From assembly GCA_028554795.2 (NCBI GenBank), contig CM068828.1:7395720-7459719 (forward strand): a stretch of 64,000 nt of DNA, in the 5' to 3' direction. The position numbers and the translations under genes were made by a program. How positions within the stretch are numbered: the first letter of the stretch is position 1; each line of letters starts with the position of its first letter. Below the pieces are notes generated by a model. It ran no database searches. It was not told the DNA's origin and saw only the letters and a list, made by a program, of their open reading frames with translations. The stretch is from Sinohyriopsis cumingii. Its lineage: Eukaryota > Mollusca > Bivalvia > Unionida > Unionidae. This document shows, one piece after another, positions 42,896 to 55,519 of this stretch.

Positions 42896-43889
42896 TGTGT
42901 TCCTTTTGGACAGTGTGCTGGATTGTTTTGGTCCTTCCACATCTTTGGTTTAACTAAGCAAAATGGGTTTACAGATGTTATAGTTTTAGTTTGGCATTTG
43001 GAGACTTCTGTATGGGAAAATTGGCCATATTCCGACATATGTAACCATTATTGTGCATTTTTTTAAATACTCACCCATTTTTGTCCTAATGTCCATTTGG
43101 CTACTGATTGGAAAGGTGGGTGCTATATTATTAATAGTTATAGTTAATTAAAATGGTTCCAGAAAGTGGGTTAAGGAAAATTCCCATTGTTGCACCCAAT
43201 TTGTAATTTGAAAAATTGGCAAGGATTTCATGGGCTTATCTAACCAGTCAGAAAAGTGATGTTAATATGTTAACATATAAAAAAACGTAATAAATCACAA
43301 ACACTGTATATAAAGTGTACAGATTACAGTATGTGACAAACTTGTTTGTATGCGATTGCTTCAATTAATACATGTGCTGCAGTGATGCCTACACTAATGG
43401 AGTTCAACAAAGTTGGAATCGTCCATTGTCCTTCATTAGAAGTAAGGAATGATTTACAATTCAAAATTATATTTATCTAGCATCACATAAAAATGCATTT
43501 TTAAAATTACATACACTAATGATTCAGATATTTCAGTCATAAGGGATCAAATATTTAGATTTCTGAGTTGTGAATGGGGTGGGGTTTTCTTTTGAACCAG
43601 TATATTTATTTTAATTTCGCATTGAGATTATTCATTTTTTTAAACTAATCATTAGGATATATAATTGGTTCTTTTTCCTATTAGTCCAAAGAAAAGTATT
43701 TTATAATGCCTGTTTTGTATACATTTAGCCATTCATATTCATTAATATTGTAGGAAAAACTAATGCACTGTCAGAACCATGTGTAAATGGGTTATGGATC
43801 AATGGTGAACACCTTTAGAGGCTGAGAAAATCTCAGGAGGTAAACAAATTGAATAATTTACCCACTCCAAGTAAACTTAAGAAACTTTG

Positions 43890-45003
43890 ATAGTCTCTGT
43901 ATTCGAATGATAATTAGCATCTCTGTATTGGAATGCTAATTAGCATGTCTCTGTTGGAATGTTAATTACTAATTAGCATCTCTGTATTGGAATGTTAATT
44001 AGCATCTCTTTATTGGAACGCTAATTACTAATTAGAATATCTGTATTGGAATGTTAATTAGCATATCTGTATTGGAATGCTAATTAGCATGTCTGTTGGA
44101 ATGTTAATTACTAATCAGCATCTCTGTATTGGAATGTTAATTAGCATATCTTTGTTGGAATGCTAATTAGCATGTCTATTAGAATGGTAATTACTAATTA
44201 GCATCTCTATTGAAATGTTAATTAACATAACTGTATTGGAATGATAATTAGCATGTCTGTATTGGAATGTTGCTTACTAATTAGCATGTCTATTGAAATG
44301 CTAATTAGCATCTCTATTGGAATACTAATTAGCATCTATGTATTGGAATGTTAATTAGCATCTCTATTGGAATGTTAATTAACATAACTGTTGGAATGAT
44401 AATTAGCATCTCTGTATTGGAATGCTATTTACTAATTAGCATCTCTGTATTGGAATGTTAAGTAGCATAACTTTTGGAATGCTAATTAGCATCTCTGTTG
44501 GAATGCTAATTACTAATTAGCATGTCTATTGAAATGCTAATTAGCATTTTTTTTAAAAATACTAAGTTGCATCTCTGTTTTGGAATACTAATTAGCATCT
44601 CTATATTGGAATGACAATTAGCATCTATTGGAATACTAATTAGCATCTCTGTATTGGAATACGAATTAACAGCTCTGTATTGGAATATTAATTAGCATCA
44701 CTCTATTGGAATACTAATTAGCATCTCTGTATTGGAATACTAATTAGCATCTCTACTGGAATACCAATGAGCATCTCTGTATTGGAATGCGAAATAGCAT
44801 CTCTCTATTGGAATACTAATTGGCATGTCTATTGGAATGCTAATTAGCATCTCTGTATTGGAATACTAATTAGCATCTCTATATTGGTATGCTAATTAGC
44901 ATCTCTAGTGAGTGCTTATTAGCATCTCTAGTTGAGTGCTAATTAGCATCTCTATTGGAATGCTAATTAGCATCTCTATATTGGAATGCTAATTAGCATC
45001 TGT
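43890..45003. repeat. 1.1-kb minisatellite of TAATTA palindromes
   Basis: Roughly 40 units of about 24-36 bases: (T)CTCTGTATTGGAATGCTAAT TAGCAT and shortened forms. About ten copies keep the perfect 14-base palindrome ATGCTAATTAGCAT; most others keep (T/A/C)TAATTAGCAT. Length variation comes from presence or absence of a GTA block and of an extra TACTAATTAGCAT. Confidence 0.96.
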
Positions 45004-45363
45004 CAGAGGATTAGAAGTGAAGGAAACATTTTTTCAAGATGAGCTCTATCTGCTTTAAATATTATTTGCATGCAAAGTTCATGATGAACAAATGTAGATA
45101 TTTCAAGTTGATAATTAGGCAGAATTTTTTATTTGGTTTGGTTCCAGTAAAAAGCTTAGAAACAGTGATATCAGTCTCTCATGGAGTCTCTTTTCATCAG
45201 AGAAAAGGAATTTCTTCTGAAAAATTTGATTGGAAAGGCATAGGTCCAACTGTTGTGTATGGTGAGACAGTTTTAAAGTTCAGGGGTGACTTGTAAAAAC
45301 TCTTCATTGTAGTAATTCATTACTTTAATATCACCTCAGAATTTACATGTACCTCCTCCAATA

Positions 45364-45672
45364 CCGCACCAGTGGCCTAAGTTGTTAGAGCTTCTGCTTT
45401 GGATGCAGGGGTTTGCAGGTTCAAACCCCAGCCAGCCTAGTCATATCAAAGACTTAGAAAAATGGTACTAGCAGCTGCTTGGCTTGCTGCTCAGCATTAA
45501 GAGGTTAGGACTGGTCATCCTGGTGTCAGGATAATGTGACTGGGTGGGATATGATGCTACATGCCTGCAGCATGATGCCACAGTGCTAGACATCCCTATA
45601 AACTGCCACATTGCAGACATAGTAGCAATATGACTGAAAAGTTGTTAAAGCTATGTTAAAAATCCAAATCAT
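45364..45672 (+). mobile_element. SINE-A, near full length
   Basis: Head GCACCAGTGGCCTAAGTTGT, B-box-like GCAGGTTCAAACCCC, body with CCTGGTGTCAGGATAATGTG and CTAGACATCCCTATAAACTG, and GTTAAAGCTATGTTAAAAAT end. It is more diverged than the 47474 copy. Confidence 0.93.
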
Positions 45673-45679
45673 AAACCTT

Positions 45680-47470
45680 TCCTCTGACTGATGTTTTTTT
45701 GTTGTTGTGGGTTTTATTTGGTGGTTTTTGTTTTTTTTGGGGGGGGTTTAGGTCTTATTTAGGGTGTTGATATATCCCACAGTCCTCCACCTGTTTGTTT
45801 CAAGGTATTAGCAAGGGTATACTTTTGGCAATGTAGGGTTGAGAACGACATCTTGCTCTTTGGTTTCTGATTGGAATTCTCATGGGCACACTGTCCCAAG
45901 CACCAGTTTCTTCAGAACCCTTGTAAAACTAATTTTCTCTTGCTACAGTACAGTTAGTGTCATGTCATTTAATTTCAGAAACAAATCATCTCCAAAAAGT
46001 CACAGAGGAAACTGGAGAAAGTATGTTGTATAGAGTACAATATTGTTGTTGTTTTAAGTGTTTTCATATCATGTCACCATGTGCCTCCTTAGAGAAAAAT
46101 TGCATTGCATCTTCCCCATTCATCATCAACACACAGATGTGGATCAGCTTTTGTGTGTATTGGGATTTCCTCATTTTTCATGAGCACACATAATAAGATA
46201 ATACATCATCAACAGCACAATGTAATGATCTCCAAGTTGATTGACAAGTTACTTCATGGAAGAGAAATATCAGTTGGCTTATTCACCCAAGCTGAAAGGC
46301 CATGTTAGGTCACAATGGCAAGAAAGATTAACTCACTGGCAGTAATGGTAAATGGTTAAACAGGTGTATGTTTTTCCATATGAAACAAGGAAATCTATGC
46401 ACAGGCAACCCTGGATGTTAAAGTGTTGTAGCAGATTGTTGACTTTAGCTTCTGATGATGCTGCCTATGAAAGTAATGATGTCTGAAATCAGACTTTTTG
46501 CCTCAGCTTTTGTTTTAGTTAGTAAGGCTGCTAATTTGACAATAGTTATACAATCTTTTTCATTATCATTTGCTGAAATCAGCTCAAAATAAATATAAAA
46601 TTAAGTCAGAGAAACAATGTAACAAAAATGTAAAGTCTTGTAAAAAAAATAGATGGCTACAATGTTAACAGGTTTGGAGCATGCTGCTTCTTTCTAACAA
46701 GAAGGCATAACGTTGCACTCTTGTACTGTATAAATCCAGATTTCTAGATTAATAAGCTTGTCACAATTTATTTTTCAAAATTTATTTTAGGAATCTTGTT
46801 ATTCTTTAGTCTCACGTGTTGCACACAGAGATTGTGCATGCAACATTTATCAACTCTGAGAAGAATTTCAAAATGGGCTGTCCATTTTGGGAAGCTTTCA
46901 ATTTGGCAGCTGCTGCATACAGTTGCTTGTAAAATCTTTCTTATCTGATCCCAAACCATCAGTACTCCATTAAATGTAAGTGTTCTTTTTTTTTTGATCC
47001 TCCGCAGAGATGATGTTATTAGCAGATACATGCAGTTATGGCCCTTTAATTTCAACAAGTACATGTGATTCAGCTAGACTTGCCCCAAAATAGCTTTTAA
47101 TTTCATTTTCATTTGTCATATTTGGAGGCATTTTATATAAGCTGAACTAGCCTTCAGAGTTTTTATGTCCGTTTTAGACAGGTTGTTAAGGTCTATGGGG
47201 AATGATGTCTTAGAGTTTTTGACAGTTGTAGCAGGCTTTCATTTTGAGAATTTTCAAACCTTAGTCACAGCAAATTTGTTCATTTCTTTTGTTTGCTTCT
47301 TAACTCCTCATCTTATGGAGGATGTTGCGGTCATCTGCTGCACATTTTTGGGGTTAAAACCCAGAGAACTATGAGTCAAACGCAGGATGAATAATTGAAA
47401 CGCACTATGATGGATCGTTTTCTTATAAACTAGGTCAAATGTTAAAACGTTTAATGAAAAGTTAACAAAA
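45680..47470. other. Intergenic stretch, no gene seen
   Basis: ORFs at 45839-46308, 46768-47064 and 47165-47374 were read. None has a recognisable domain or codon-level signal, and the first group overlaps in three frames. Confidence 0.4.
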
Positions 47471-47473
47471 TAG

Positions 47474-47795
47474 GCACCGCTCTGGTGGCCTAGTGGTTAG
47501 AGCATTCGCCTTGGATGCGGGAGGTCATGGGTTTGATCCCTGGCCGAGTCATACCAAAGACTTACAAAAATGGTACTAACAGCTGCCTCGCTTTAAGAAG
47601 TTAGTGTTAGGACTGGTTGGCCTGGTGTCAGGATAATGTGACTGGGTGGGACATCATGCTGCATGTCTGTGGCATGATGCCCCAGTGCTAGACATCACTA
47701 TAAACTGTCACACTGCAGACATCGTAGCAATATGACTGAATTTTTTTTAAAGCTACGTTAAAAATCCAAATCACACACACACACACACACACACA
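47474..47795 (+). mobile_element. SINE-A, full length
   Basis: The best copy of the family: GCACCGCTCTGGTGGCCTAG head with A box, GGTTTGATCCC B box, CATACCAAAGACTTACAAAA, the family body, and a (CA)n tail at 47772-47795. No clear target duplication was found. Confidence 0.95.
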
Positions 47796-48529
47796 ATATT
47801 GGCTAAAATTAAACTTGACAGTGACAGGAAATATGATGAAAAAAGTGAACGAGACTTCGGGACTTTAAAGGTTCTTAGCTGCAGGAATTTCTTTGGTGCA
47901 AGGCCAATGAAGCTCGAACAGTAGCAACTTGTAACATTATTATGTAAGAGATACCCTCAGCTGCAGACAAAACGGTGGATTGTTTGCAGGACAGATTATC
48001 ACAAGGAAAGACATGCTGTTATTAGCTACATGTATGCTCAGGCAAGATGGGAATAATTATAATATGCTTTTGGAAATTAACTATAGACCCAGAGATAAAA
48101 ACATGTCTTTTTTTCACCAAATCCTGTGATCAAGTGCTAATGTTTTGCAGTGACTTATGGTTGTGGCAGTGACTTATGGTTATGGCAATGACTTATGGCA
48201 AAGCAGATGCTCCAAAGCTTGTATATCTGGCCACATTATAATTTTAGTGCGTGTTTCAAGGTGAGTGAATGTGTGATGAAATCTTCAAATTACATTTGAT
48301 CCTCTTAGTTGGCCAAATAAGTGGTCCACACATATTTTTAAAACAAGCAATATTTTAACCTTTAAAAAGAGCAATATTTTTTAAAAAAGTTTTAAGCAAA
48401 TTATTGAACATTTTAACTGGAGCACCTTGATTGAAATTGAATTTTCAATTAAGTGTGTAGACTCTTATTCAGTGCACAAGAGGCAATGACAGAAAACATA
48501 CTGAAAAGACTTGTAGTAGTTGAATATAT

Positions 48530-49190
48530 TAGGGGATGCTCTACAGAAATTATGAACTTCTGAGAGAGTGGTGGATGTAATGTGAAGTTGTTTTAATTTG
48601 CAACATGCACATTGGAGAGAATGTTGGTATACCTCTATGTTACTTTCATGTACTGTGGCTGAAATGTCTTTGGATATTGTACTTATGGAAATTGCACATA
48701 ATCTAAACACATGTGTAACTAAAATGACTGCTCCCTTGTGTGCATAAAATTAGAATGAATTAGTCTAAAAGTACACTATCTTTAACAGTTATTAAAATAG
48801 GGAAACAAATTTTGCCAGAACAAGATACTACCAGCATATGAAGGTTCATTGAATGAATTACCAAATATATCAAATGTACAAAAAGTTGTCAGCTCTTTTG
48901 TTTTTAAAAACAATTTAACTCTGAAGTCCAGGAAGTGAAAATGACCAAGTGGAGCTAGCAGTTTTTTGAGAGGTGCATATCTGAAGTAAGGCCAAGCTGT
49001 ATACTCTATGATCCATATTACACACATCAATCAAATACTAAATTAAATGGAATTAGTTCTTTGCACAATACCTAAGATATACAAGGTCTTTTTTAAATAG
49101 CTTGTATAACCATTTGAGGAAAACCAGGGAAATTCTTTTTCTTTAAAAATCCAAGCAAAATATAAAACCATAGAGTGCCAAATTGATGAT
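48530..49190 (+). repeat. Unclassified dispersed repeat, copy 2
   Basis: Collinear with 16350-17000 over about 650 bases. The two copies differ by many substitutions and small indels. No coding capacity or structured ends were seen. Confidence 0.85.
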
Positions 49191-50383
49191 GCACAATCAC
49201 TGTTAAGGACATTCCAAATATAGTGAAATTTGATGGATCATGTATGTAAATGGCAGTGAAGTCCATTTTTTAAAATTTATTTGAAACTTGCCAATGCCAA
49301 ATGTTGACAAGAACAAGAAATGCCATGTCTGACCACGTGGTGTACCAAAGTAAGATTGCACCATGGACAGTTCCATTCCAGATCTGGCTTCGGTTCAAAA
49401 CCAGTCATCAAACACTGCTTAAAATTGTTCTTGAAAAATTCATATGCTGCTCAGAAACTTGTATATCCAAAGGAAAAGACAATTACATGTATTGTTAAGT
49501 AATGAATTCCTCAGATTTCCAGCTGGTGATCATCATCTTACGGACTAAAATATAAGTTACACTTCAAAAGTACATCAACTTTTGGACCAAAATCGGCACA
49601 ACATAACAACAATTTTGAAACTATTCAATCACCAGATAATGTAATTTTAAAGAACCACTCACCAGCTTAAGTGGTTTAAAGTTCAGGGCTGCTACTTGGT
49701 GGTTCTTAACACCAACCTAAAAAGTTATATATAGATACGATTTAACCTCTTCACCATCTTGATGAAGTCTCAATGCTTCATTTACTACACAGATTTTTTT
49801 TCTAAGATTTTAGGACCAAGGATGCGTGAAATTGAAATGGTGGACAGTAACACTCATTTTTGATTATTTTTTTGTTTGCCCAGATTGTACTTCTGTTTGG
49901 GAGTAAATCAAAGCTGTGTGAATTTTAATGCACAATCAGAGAAGATTTATCTCAAATTATCGTACATTGGATAATAATTTGATGTATGTTTTAAATGTCT
50001 TTTTCTTTTACATTTAAAACTTTATGAATACTTTAACATTTATTTACTTATAAGGTATTTTAAAAAATGTTTCTAGTTTTACATATTTGCCAAGTCCCCA
50101 TTGTCGAGGAGAAAACTTGATCTCCAGAAAAGTCAGAAATTTTGGATGACAGGTTATTTTTATATTTGCGCTTTTGGTTAGCACCAGGCAAAATATTGTG
50201 GGGTTTACAAGGGAAAAAATATAAATACATGTATGTCATAACGAGACCATGATAAATCCAAAAGATAGTGGTACCCTATGAAAATATATTTTTCAAAATG
50301 CCTTGACGTTGGGGTGGGAAGAGCAAGACAGATGCATTAAATCAAGAACAATGATGTGAAAATATACTGCAGGTTTGGTATTA

Positions 50384-50460
50384 TTTCATCATCATTATCA
50401 TCATCATTATTATCATCATCATCATCAGCAGCATCATCATCATCATCATCATCATCATCA
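50384..50460. repeat. (ATC)n microsatellite
   Basis: Interrupted CAT/ATC trinucleotide run adjoining the 3' end of a minus-strand LINE, which probably ended in this simple tail. Confidence 0.95.
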
Positions 50461-51000
50461 GTCCCGTAGTCTGGAAGACCGTTGGGGCACCACACAAGAC
50501 CTAACAACCAGCTTCCTCCATTCCTCTCGATTTTCCGTCTTTCTCAGTGAGTCACTCAGTGTCAAGCCTGTCCACTCTCGAATGTTATCTTCCCACCTCT
50601 TTCTTTGCCTGCCTCTCTTTCTTCTTCCTTGTACATTGCCTTGTAGGATTGTCTTGGCAAGTCTTGATGATCGTGAGACATGCCCATACCACTGCAGTTA
50701 CCGTTTTTCATTATGATCAGGAGGTCATCGTGGGGCCCAATGGCTTGTCTTATCCTTTGCCGTATTTCTTCATTGGTGATATGGTCTTTGTATGTGATGC
50801 TGAGGATTTTTCGGAAACATCTCATCTCTGTAGCCTGTATCCTTTTCTCCAAGCTTGCTTTTATGGTCCATGATTCGCAGGCATAGAGAAATATGGAGAT
50901 CACCAGTGAATGCATCAGTCTGAATGCGATGTTCTTGTCGTTCCAGATGGGCTTCAGTTTTGTCAGCGCTGCTGTTGTCTGTGCAATCCTGGAGAGTATT
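50461..51000 (-). pseudogene. LINE reverse transcriptase C-terminal fragment
   Basis: On the minus strand the largest open piece (50562-50915, 117 codons) carries Tyr-Ala-Cys-Glu-Ser-Trp, Arg-Ile-Gln-Ala-Thr-Glu-Met-Arg-Cys-Phe-Arg-Lys-Ile-Leu and Ala-Ile-Gly-Pro-His, characteristic of the C-terminal part of LINE polymerases of the same general group as 8041-8880. The open frame extends upstream to about 51000 in similar sequence. A frameshift near 50650 separates it from the usual terminal part, which can still be traced to about 50465. The copy is 5'-truncated. Confidence 0.8.
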
Positions 51001-51039
51001 TCATTATTTCATATAATGACTTTATCTTTGAACTTTTAG

Positions 51040-51400
51040 CATTCAACTTGAAAATCTTTTTATTGCTGAATTTATGGTCATATCAGCATTGGGTGTTCAC
51101 TGAAAGACATCTTTTGATGCCTAGTTGGTACTTATTGCAAATGGTGCCAATCTTGAAAATCTTCCTAAATGGAGGGTACATAATATTGGCATAGGGTTTT
51201 TATCAGAAAACGTCTAATGAAGTCCAGTTTGCATTTGTTTGGTGCTTGTTGGTTATCCAGTATATGGCAGAAAAAGTGGCCAACTTTAAAATCTTGTTAC
51301 TGTTACTACGGTACTCCTCAGTGGATGGTTATTCATAATCAGCATGAGGTTTTCACTAGCAGCTGTTTGATGACATTCATTTCAGTCAGTAGCGATCGTT
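51040..51400 (+). repeat. Degenerate units of the TTTTTAGCT-type repeat
   Basis: TTGAAAATCTTTTTATTGCT, TCATATCAGCATTGGGTGTT, CTAGTTGGTACTTATTGCAAATGGTGCCA and GTGGATGGTTATTCATAATCAGCATGAGGTTTTCACT follow the same order as in 34400-35060. Confidence 0.6.
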
Positions 51401-52054
51401 GGAAGATGCAGCACGTACGTAAAAGCTATGATGCTAGCATTGATACGATCCCATCTTGTGCGTTAAGTGCATTGAAAGGTCTTGGCCTGACATTTGCTTC
51501 AGGCTGGAGAAGCTCAGGAAAAGACAACTCTTCTCCAGATATGGAAGAGAAAACCCTCTTAATGAGACAGTAGAAATGACGAGAAGCCCCATGTGAAGAT
51601 GGTGGGGTTGTTGGTTGAAAACCTGTGTGGGTCAGTTGCCTCATTGTGTCAGTGAGAAAGGCACTTTGCTTGACATGATATAGCTAATAAGGTATTCTAA
51701 ATGCCATTAAAACTACAAACCCCTGACCTACCCAACCCCAACACTTTTAGAAGTATGAAAGCTGTAATCTGATTTATGAATTAAGAGATAGAACATGACC
51801 TTGTACTGGTGACTGTTACAGCTACATATTTATAAGTAGATAACAATAATAACAAGAATAATGACTATATTTAAAGAGGATGACACAGTCACATGGAACT
51901 TGCTCTCCTTGTAGCCTGATACATATTTACATGCAGAGTTCATACATATATAGTTCCACGCAAGCAATAATAATAATAATAATAAAAAGCATTGATAATA
52001 AGCTACATTTATATATGGACATAATAAACAGATAATATCAATGCTCCAATTTTA

Positions 52055-52803
52055 GGTATATTGTGTATATAGAGTACAACTAGGTACATTGTATATATAC
52101 AATACAACTAGGTACATTGTGTATATACAGTACAACAAGTTACATTGTGTATATACAGTATAATTAGGTACATTGTGTATATACAGTATAATTAGGTACA
52201 TTGTGTATATACAGTACAACTAGGTACATTGTGTATATACAGTATAATTAGATACATTGTGTATATACAGTATAATTAGGTACATTGTGATATACAGTAC
52301 AACTAGGTACATTGTGCATATACAGTGCAACTAGGTACATTCTGTATATACAGTACAACTAGGTACATTGTGCATATACAGTACAACTAGGTACATTGTG
52401 TATATACAGTACAATTAAGTACATTGTGTATATACAGTGCAACTAGGTACATTGTGCATATACAGTACAACTAGGTACATTGTGCATATACAGTACAACT
52501 AGGTACATTCTGTATATACAGTATAATTAGGTACATTGTGTATATACAGTACAACTAGGTACATTGTGTATATACAGTACAACTAGGTACATTGTGCATA
52601 TACAGTACAACTAGGTACATTGTGCATATACAGTACAACTAGGTACATTCTGTATATACAGTACATCTAGGTACATTGTGTATATACAATACAACTAGGT
52701 ACATTGTGTATGTACAGTATAATTAGGTACATTGTGTATATACAGTATAATTAGGTACATTGTGTATATACAGTACAACTAGGTATGTTGCCTATGTACA
52801 ATA
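52055..52803. repeat. 28-bp minisatellite
   Basis: About 26 units of TACAACTAGGTACATTGTGT plus ATATACAG. Variants (TATAATTAGG, GTGCATATACAG, TTCTGTATATACAG) recur in a patterned order, so blocks of units have been copied together. Confidence 0.96.
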
Positions 52804-52908
52804 CAAGAAAAGTGTGAGACAACAAAGTGGAAGGTTGGAGAATGTATACAGTCATGTACTTGAAGTAGCAATGTATTTGTCAAATCAAACAGGTTAGACT
52901 TTTCAACC

Positions 52909-53146
52909 CTAAGTCATACCAAAGACTTATAAGAATTGTATTAGCAACTGCTTTACTTGGCACTCAGCATTAAGTGGTTAGTGTTAGGACTGGCAGGCCC
53001 GGTGTCAGGATAATGTGACTGGGTGGGACATCTGTGGCAGGATACCTAGTGCTAGACATCACTATGAACTGCTGCACTGCAGACATTGTAGTGACAGAAC
53101 TGAAAAGCTGTTAAAGCTATGTTAAAAATTCAAATCACACACACCC
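52909..53146 (+). mobile_element. SINE-A without head
   Basis: AGTCATACCAAAGACTTATA, GGCACTCAGCATTAAGTGGT, CGGTGTCAGGATAATGTGAC, GCTAGACATCACTATGAACTG and TTAAAGCTATGTTAAAAATT match the SINE-A body; the tRNA-like head is absent. Confidence 0.9.
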
Positions 53147-53369
53147 ACACTAACATGAAATGCTTATAATCCATAGCCACTGAATGGATAATATTAAAAG
53201 TACTGTTGATGCCCAAGGCATTTTGCAAGGGAATAATTACTTAATTGTTTGGGAATCTTCTAAGTGATGCAGATTTCGTTTGTTTGATTTGGTGTTCATA
53301 ATTCTATAAGGGAATTAAATGCCTTAGGATTCTTCAGTTTTTATGCCAGTTTTCTAAGGGAGAGAGTGT

Positions 53370-53505
53370 GTCTGGAGATGGTGATGATTTGTGAATGTCA
53401 GAAGATGGTGATGATTTGTGAGTGCCAGGAGATGGTGATGATTTGTGAGTGTCAGGAGATGGTGATGTTTTGTGAGTGTTAGGAGATGGTGATGATTTGT
53501 GATCT
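53370..53505. repeat. 28-bp minisatellite
   Basis: About five units of GGAGATGGTGATGATTTGTG plus AGTGTCA. Confidence 0.93.
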
Positions 53506-53509
53506 CCCT

Positions 53510-55390
53510 CACATCTTATTGGTTTTGTTATCTAGGAGATGATCGACTATGGTGTTATTCCCAGATCGGGTAAAGAATAAAATAAAATTTGTAATTAAGG
53601 GATGGAATTATATAGATCTGAGCAAATATATAGAATAACAAGAACTCCCGTATGTTAAATATAACAATTTAATCAGTTACATAAACAAAATTAAATCTAA
53701 CATGATGTTTAATTGATTTGCTTTCTCCCAGAAATAGATTTACACAATTTATGTCAGGTATTTTCCTTGAAAACTCCAACCTAAATACATGTCAGGGTTT
53801 TTCTTCTCCTTGGATCAAGTAGTATTCTCACGGTACTGCATCAGATATAGTCTTATCAAAATTCAACAGAACTAGCTATGTTGATTCATAACTTGATACA
53901 CATTCACAACCCTATTAACATGACTTCAGCTCCTTTCTAGCTCCACTTGCATTCCTACTGAGACCTTGACATAATCAGATATTATTACCACCCCTCTGTG
54001 GCTATAAATTAGTAGCTGAACTATTTAATCTAGCACATGTTCCCTGATTTATGGTTGAAAAAATTAACAACTTAAATGCACGAAAAACTAATGAACTTTG
54101 CTCCTTGTCCTAATTCTATTACTTTGCTAATTTGTGAATCACGACATACATTTCCATACATAAAAATATCAATTCTCAGCATAAAGGATACAAGTCATTC
54201 AAGACAGATAACTTACATAGTCACACAATTTGTATCAGAAGTAATGCATAAAATAATAGGAATCATGATAACTGTTACATACAAACAATTAAATTCTAAT
54301 TCTTTCATATAATAATATATTGTATAACTTACTTACAATACATGAATCACATAACATGAGACAAAATGCATGCAAGCAATTAACTTCTGAACTCAATGAA
54401 ATATTGAAGTATGAATTTAAAACTTACATCATTAAAATCATTGTATGTATTTAATACAATATATATTGTATTATGTTTATTGCTTACTGATCATCAAAGG
54501 ATCCCATCTGTTTCTTCTCTGGATCCAGGCCTCTCAAATTTCCAAAGCCCCATGTCCCCTGCATAATTTATTTAATGAGAGGAGAACTTTATACTGATTT
54601 TGGTGCCAGCTTCCCCTTTTAGCAGGTAATCTACTTTAGCATAGCCAATCAGGATTACTTCTTTAACCACCAACAATTTGTATCACTCATCTAAGTTAGA
54701 ATAATCCTCTCTAAGTTAGAATAATCCTCTCTAGTCTGCCTTTATTGATAACTATTCTGGAAAATATAATTTTGTGACACCAATTTCGGATGGCCCACAA
54801 CATCCTAGAATTTTTCCTGATTTGTCTCAGCTCTTTGCCCCATATTGACCTTGCCTTAACAATGCATTCTTATCTGGCTCTATCCCTTGACTGACTCCTA
54901 ATTAAAATCCACTCCTGCTTCCAAACAAAAGAGGCTTGTTATTACAAGTTGCCAAGCTATAGCTTGCCTAGCCAATACATCAATCTTTATGATTATATGT
55001 CACACTGACCAAGACAATGCACTGTGAAATTATTCGACAGAATTTTGCACCATTACATTGAGGAAATAGTGATTTATTTATAATTTTTTAGTTGGGCTAG
55101 CAAAGTGAAAAACATTTATTCTAAAACAGATAGTACCTTATGGATATGTGAATTAGTCTATGACTTGAATATTTAAAAAATTCTATTAGATTTTGTGAAA
55201 CATTCAAGGACTTGAGTGGTATTCTACTTCAGTGGAATTTACTTTGATTATTAGAACTGCGATTCTGTAATGCACTATTGATAGCACCTATCAAAACAAA
55301 TAAGCATATTAGAACCTTCATTTGAATACTTCTGGATAGTTTCCGAATTAAGGTGAAATTGATAGTACAATTTAGGATAATATTCTGGAA
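53510..55390. other. AT-rich intergenic stretch, no gene seen
   Basis: No recognisable exon. A short duplication TAAGTTAGAATAATCCTCTC occurs at about 54693-54731. Confidence 0.45.
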
Positions 55391-55394
55391 TTCA

Positions 55395-55506
55395 TACACT
55401 GCAAGTTATTTTGAATTTTTTCACTATTATTTTTTATTTTAGGGAAATAAATTTATAATTTGGAAAATTTAATGCTTGTTGGGTTTTACCTTGTCTTGTT
55501 ACATAG
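55395..55506 (+). repeat. Possible LTR 3' fragment, third copy
   Basis: TTTTAGGGAAATAAATT and AATGCTTGTTGGGTTTTACCTTGTCTTGTTA align loosely with the last 100 bases of the LTR at 38434-39448. The match is short and AT-rich. Confidence 0.35.
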
Positions 55507-55519
55507 TTGAAGCCCCTGT

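Noticed and set aside
50375-50716. His-rich 113-codon plus-strand ORF
   Set aside because: It is a reading of the (ATC)n microsatellite joined to the antisense of a LINE fragment.
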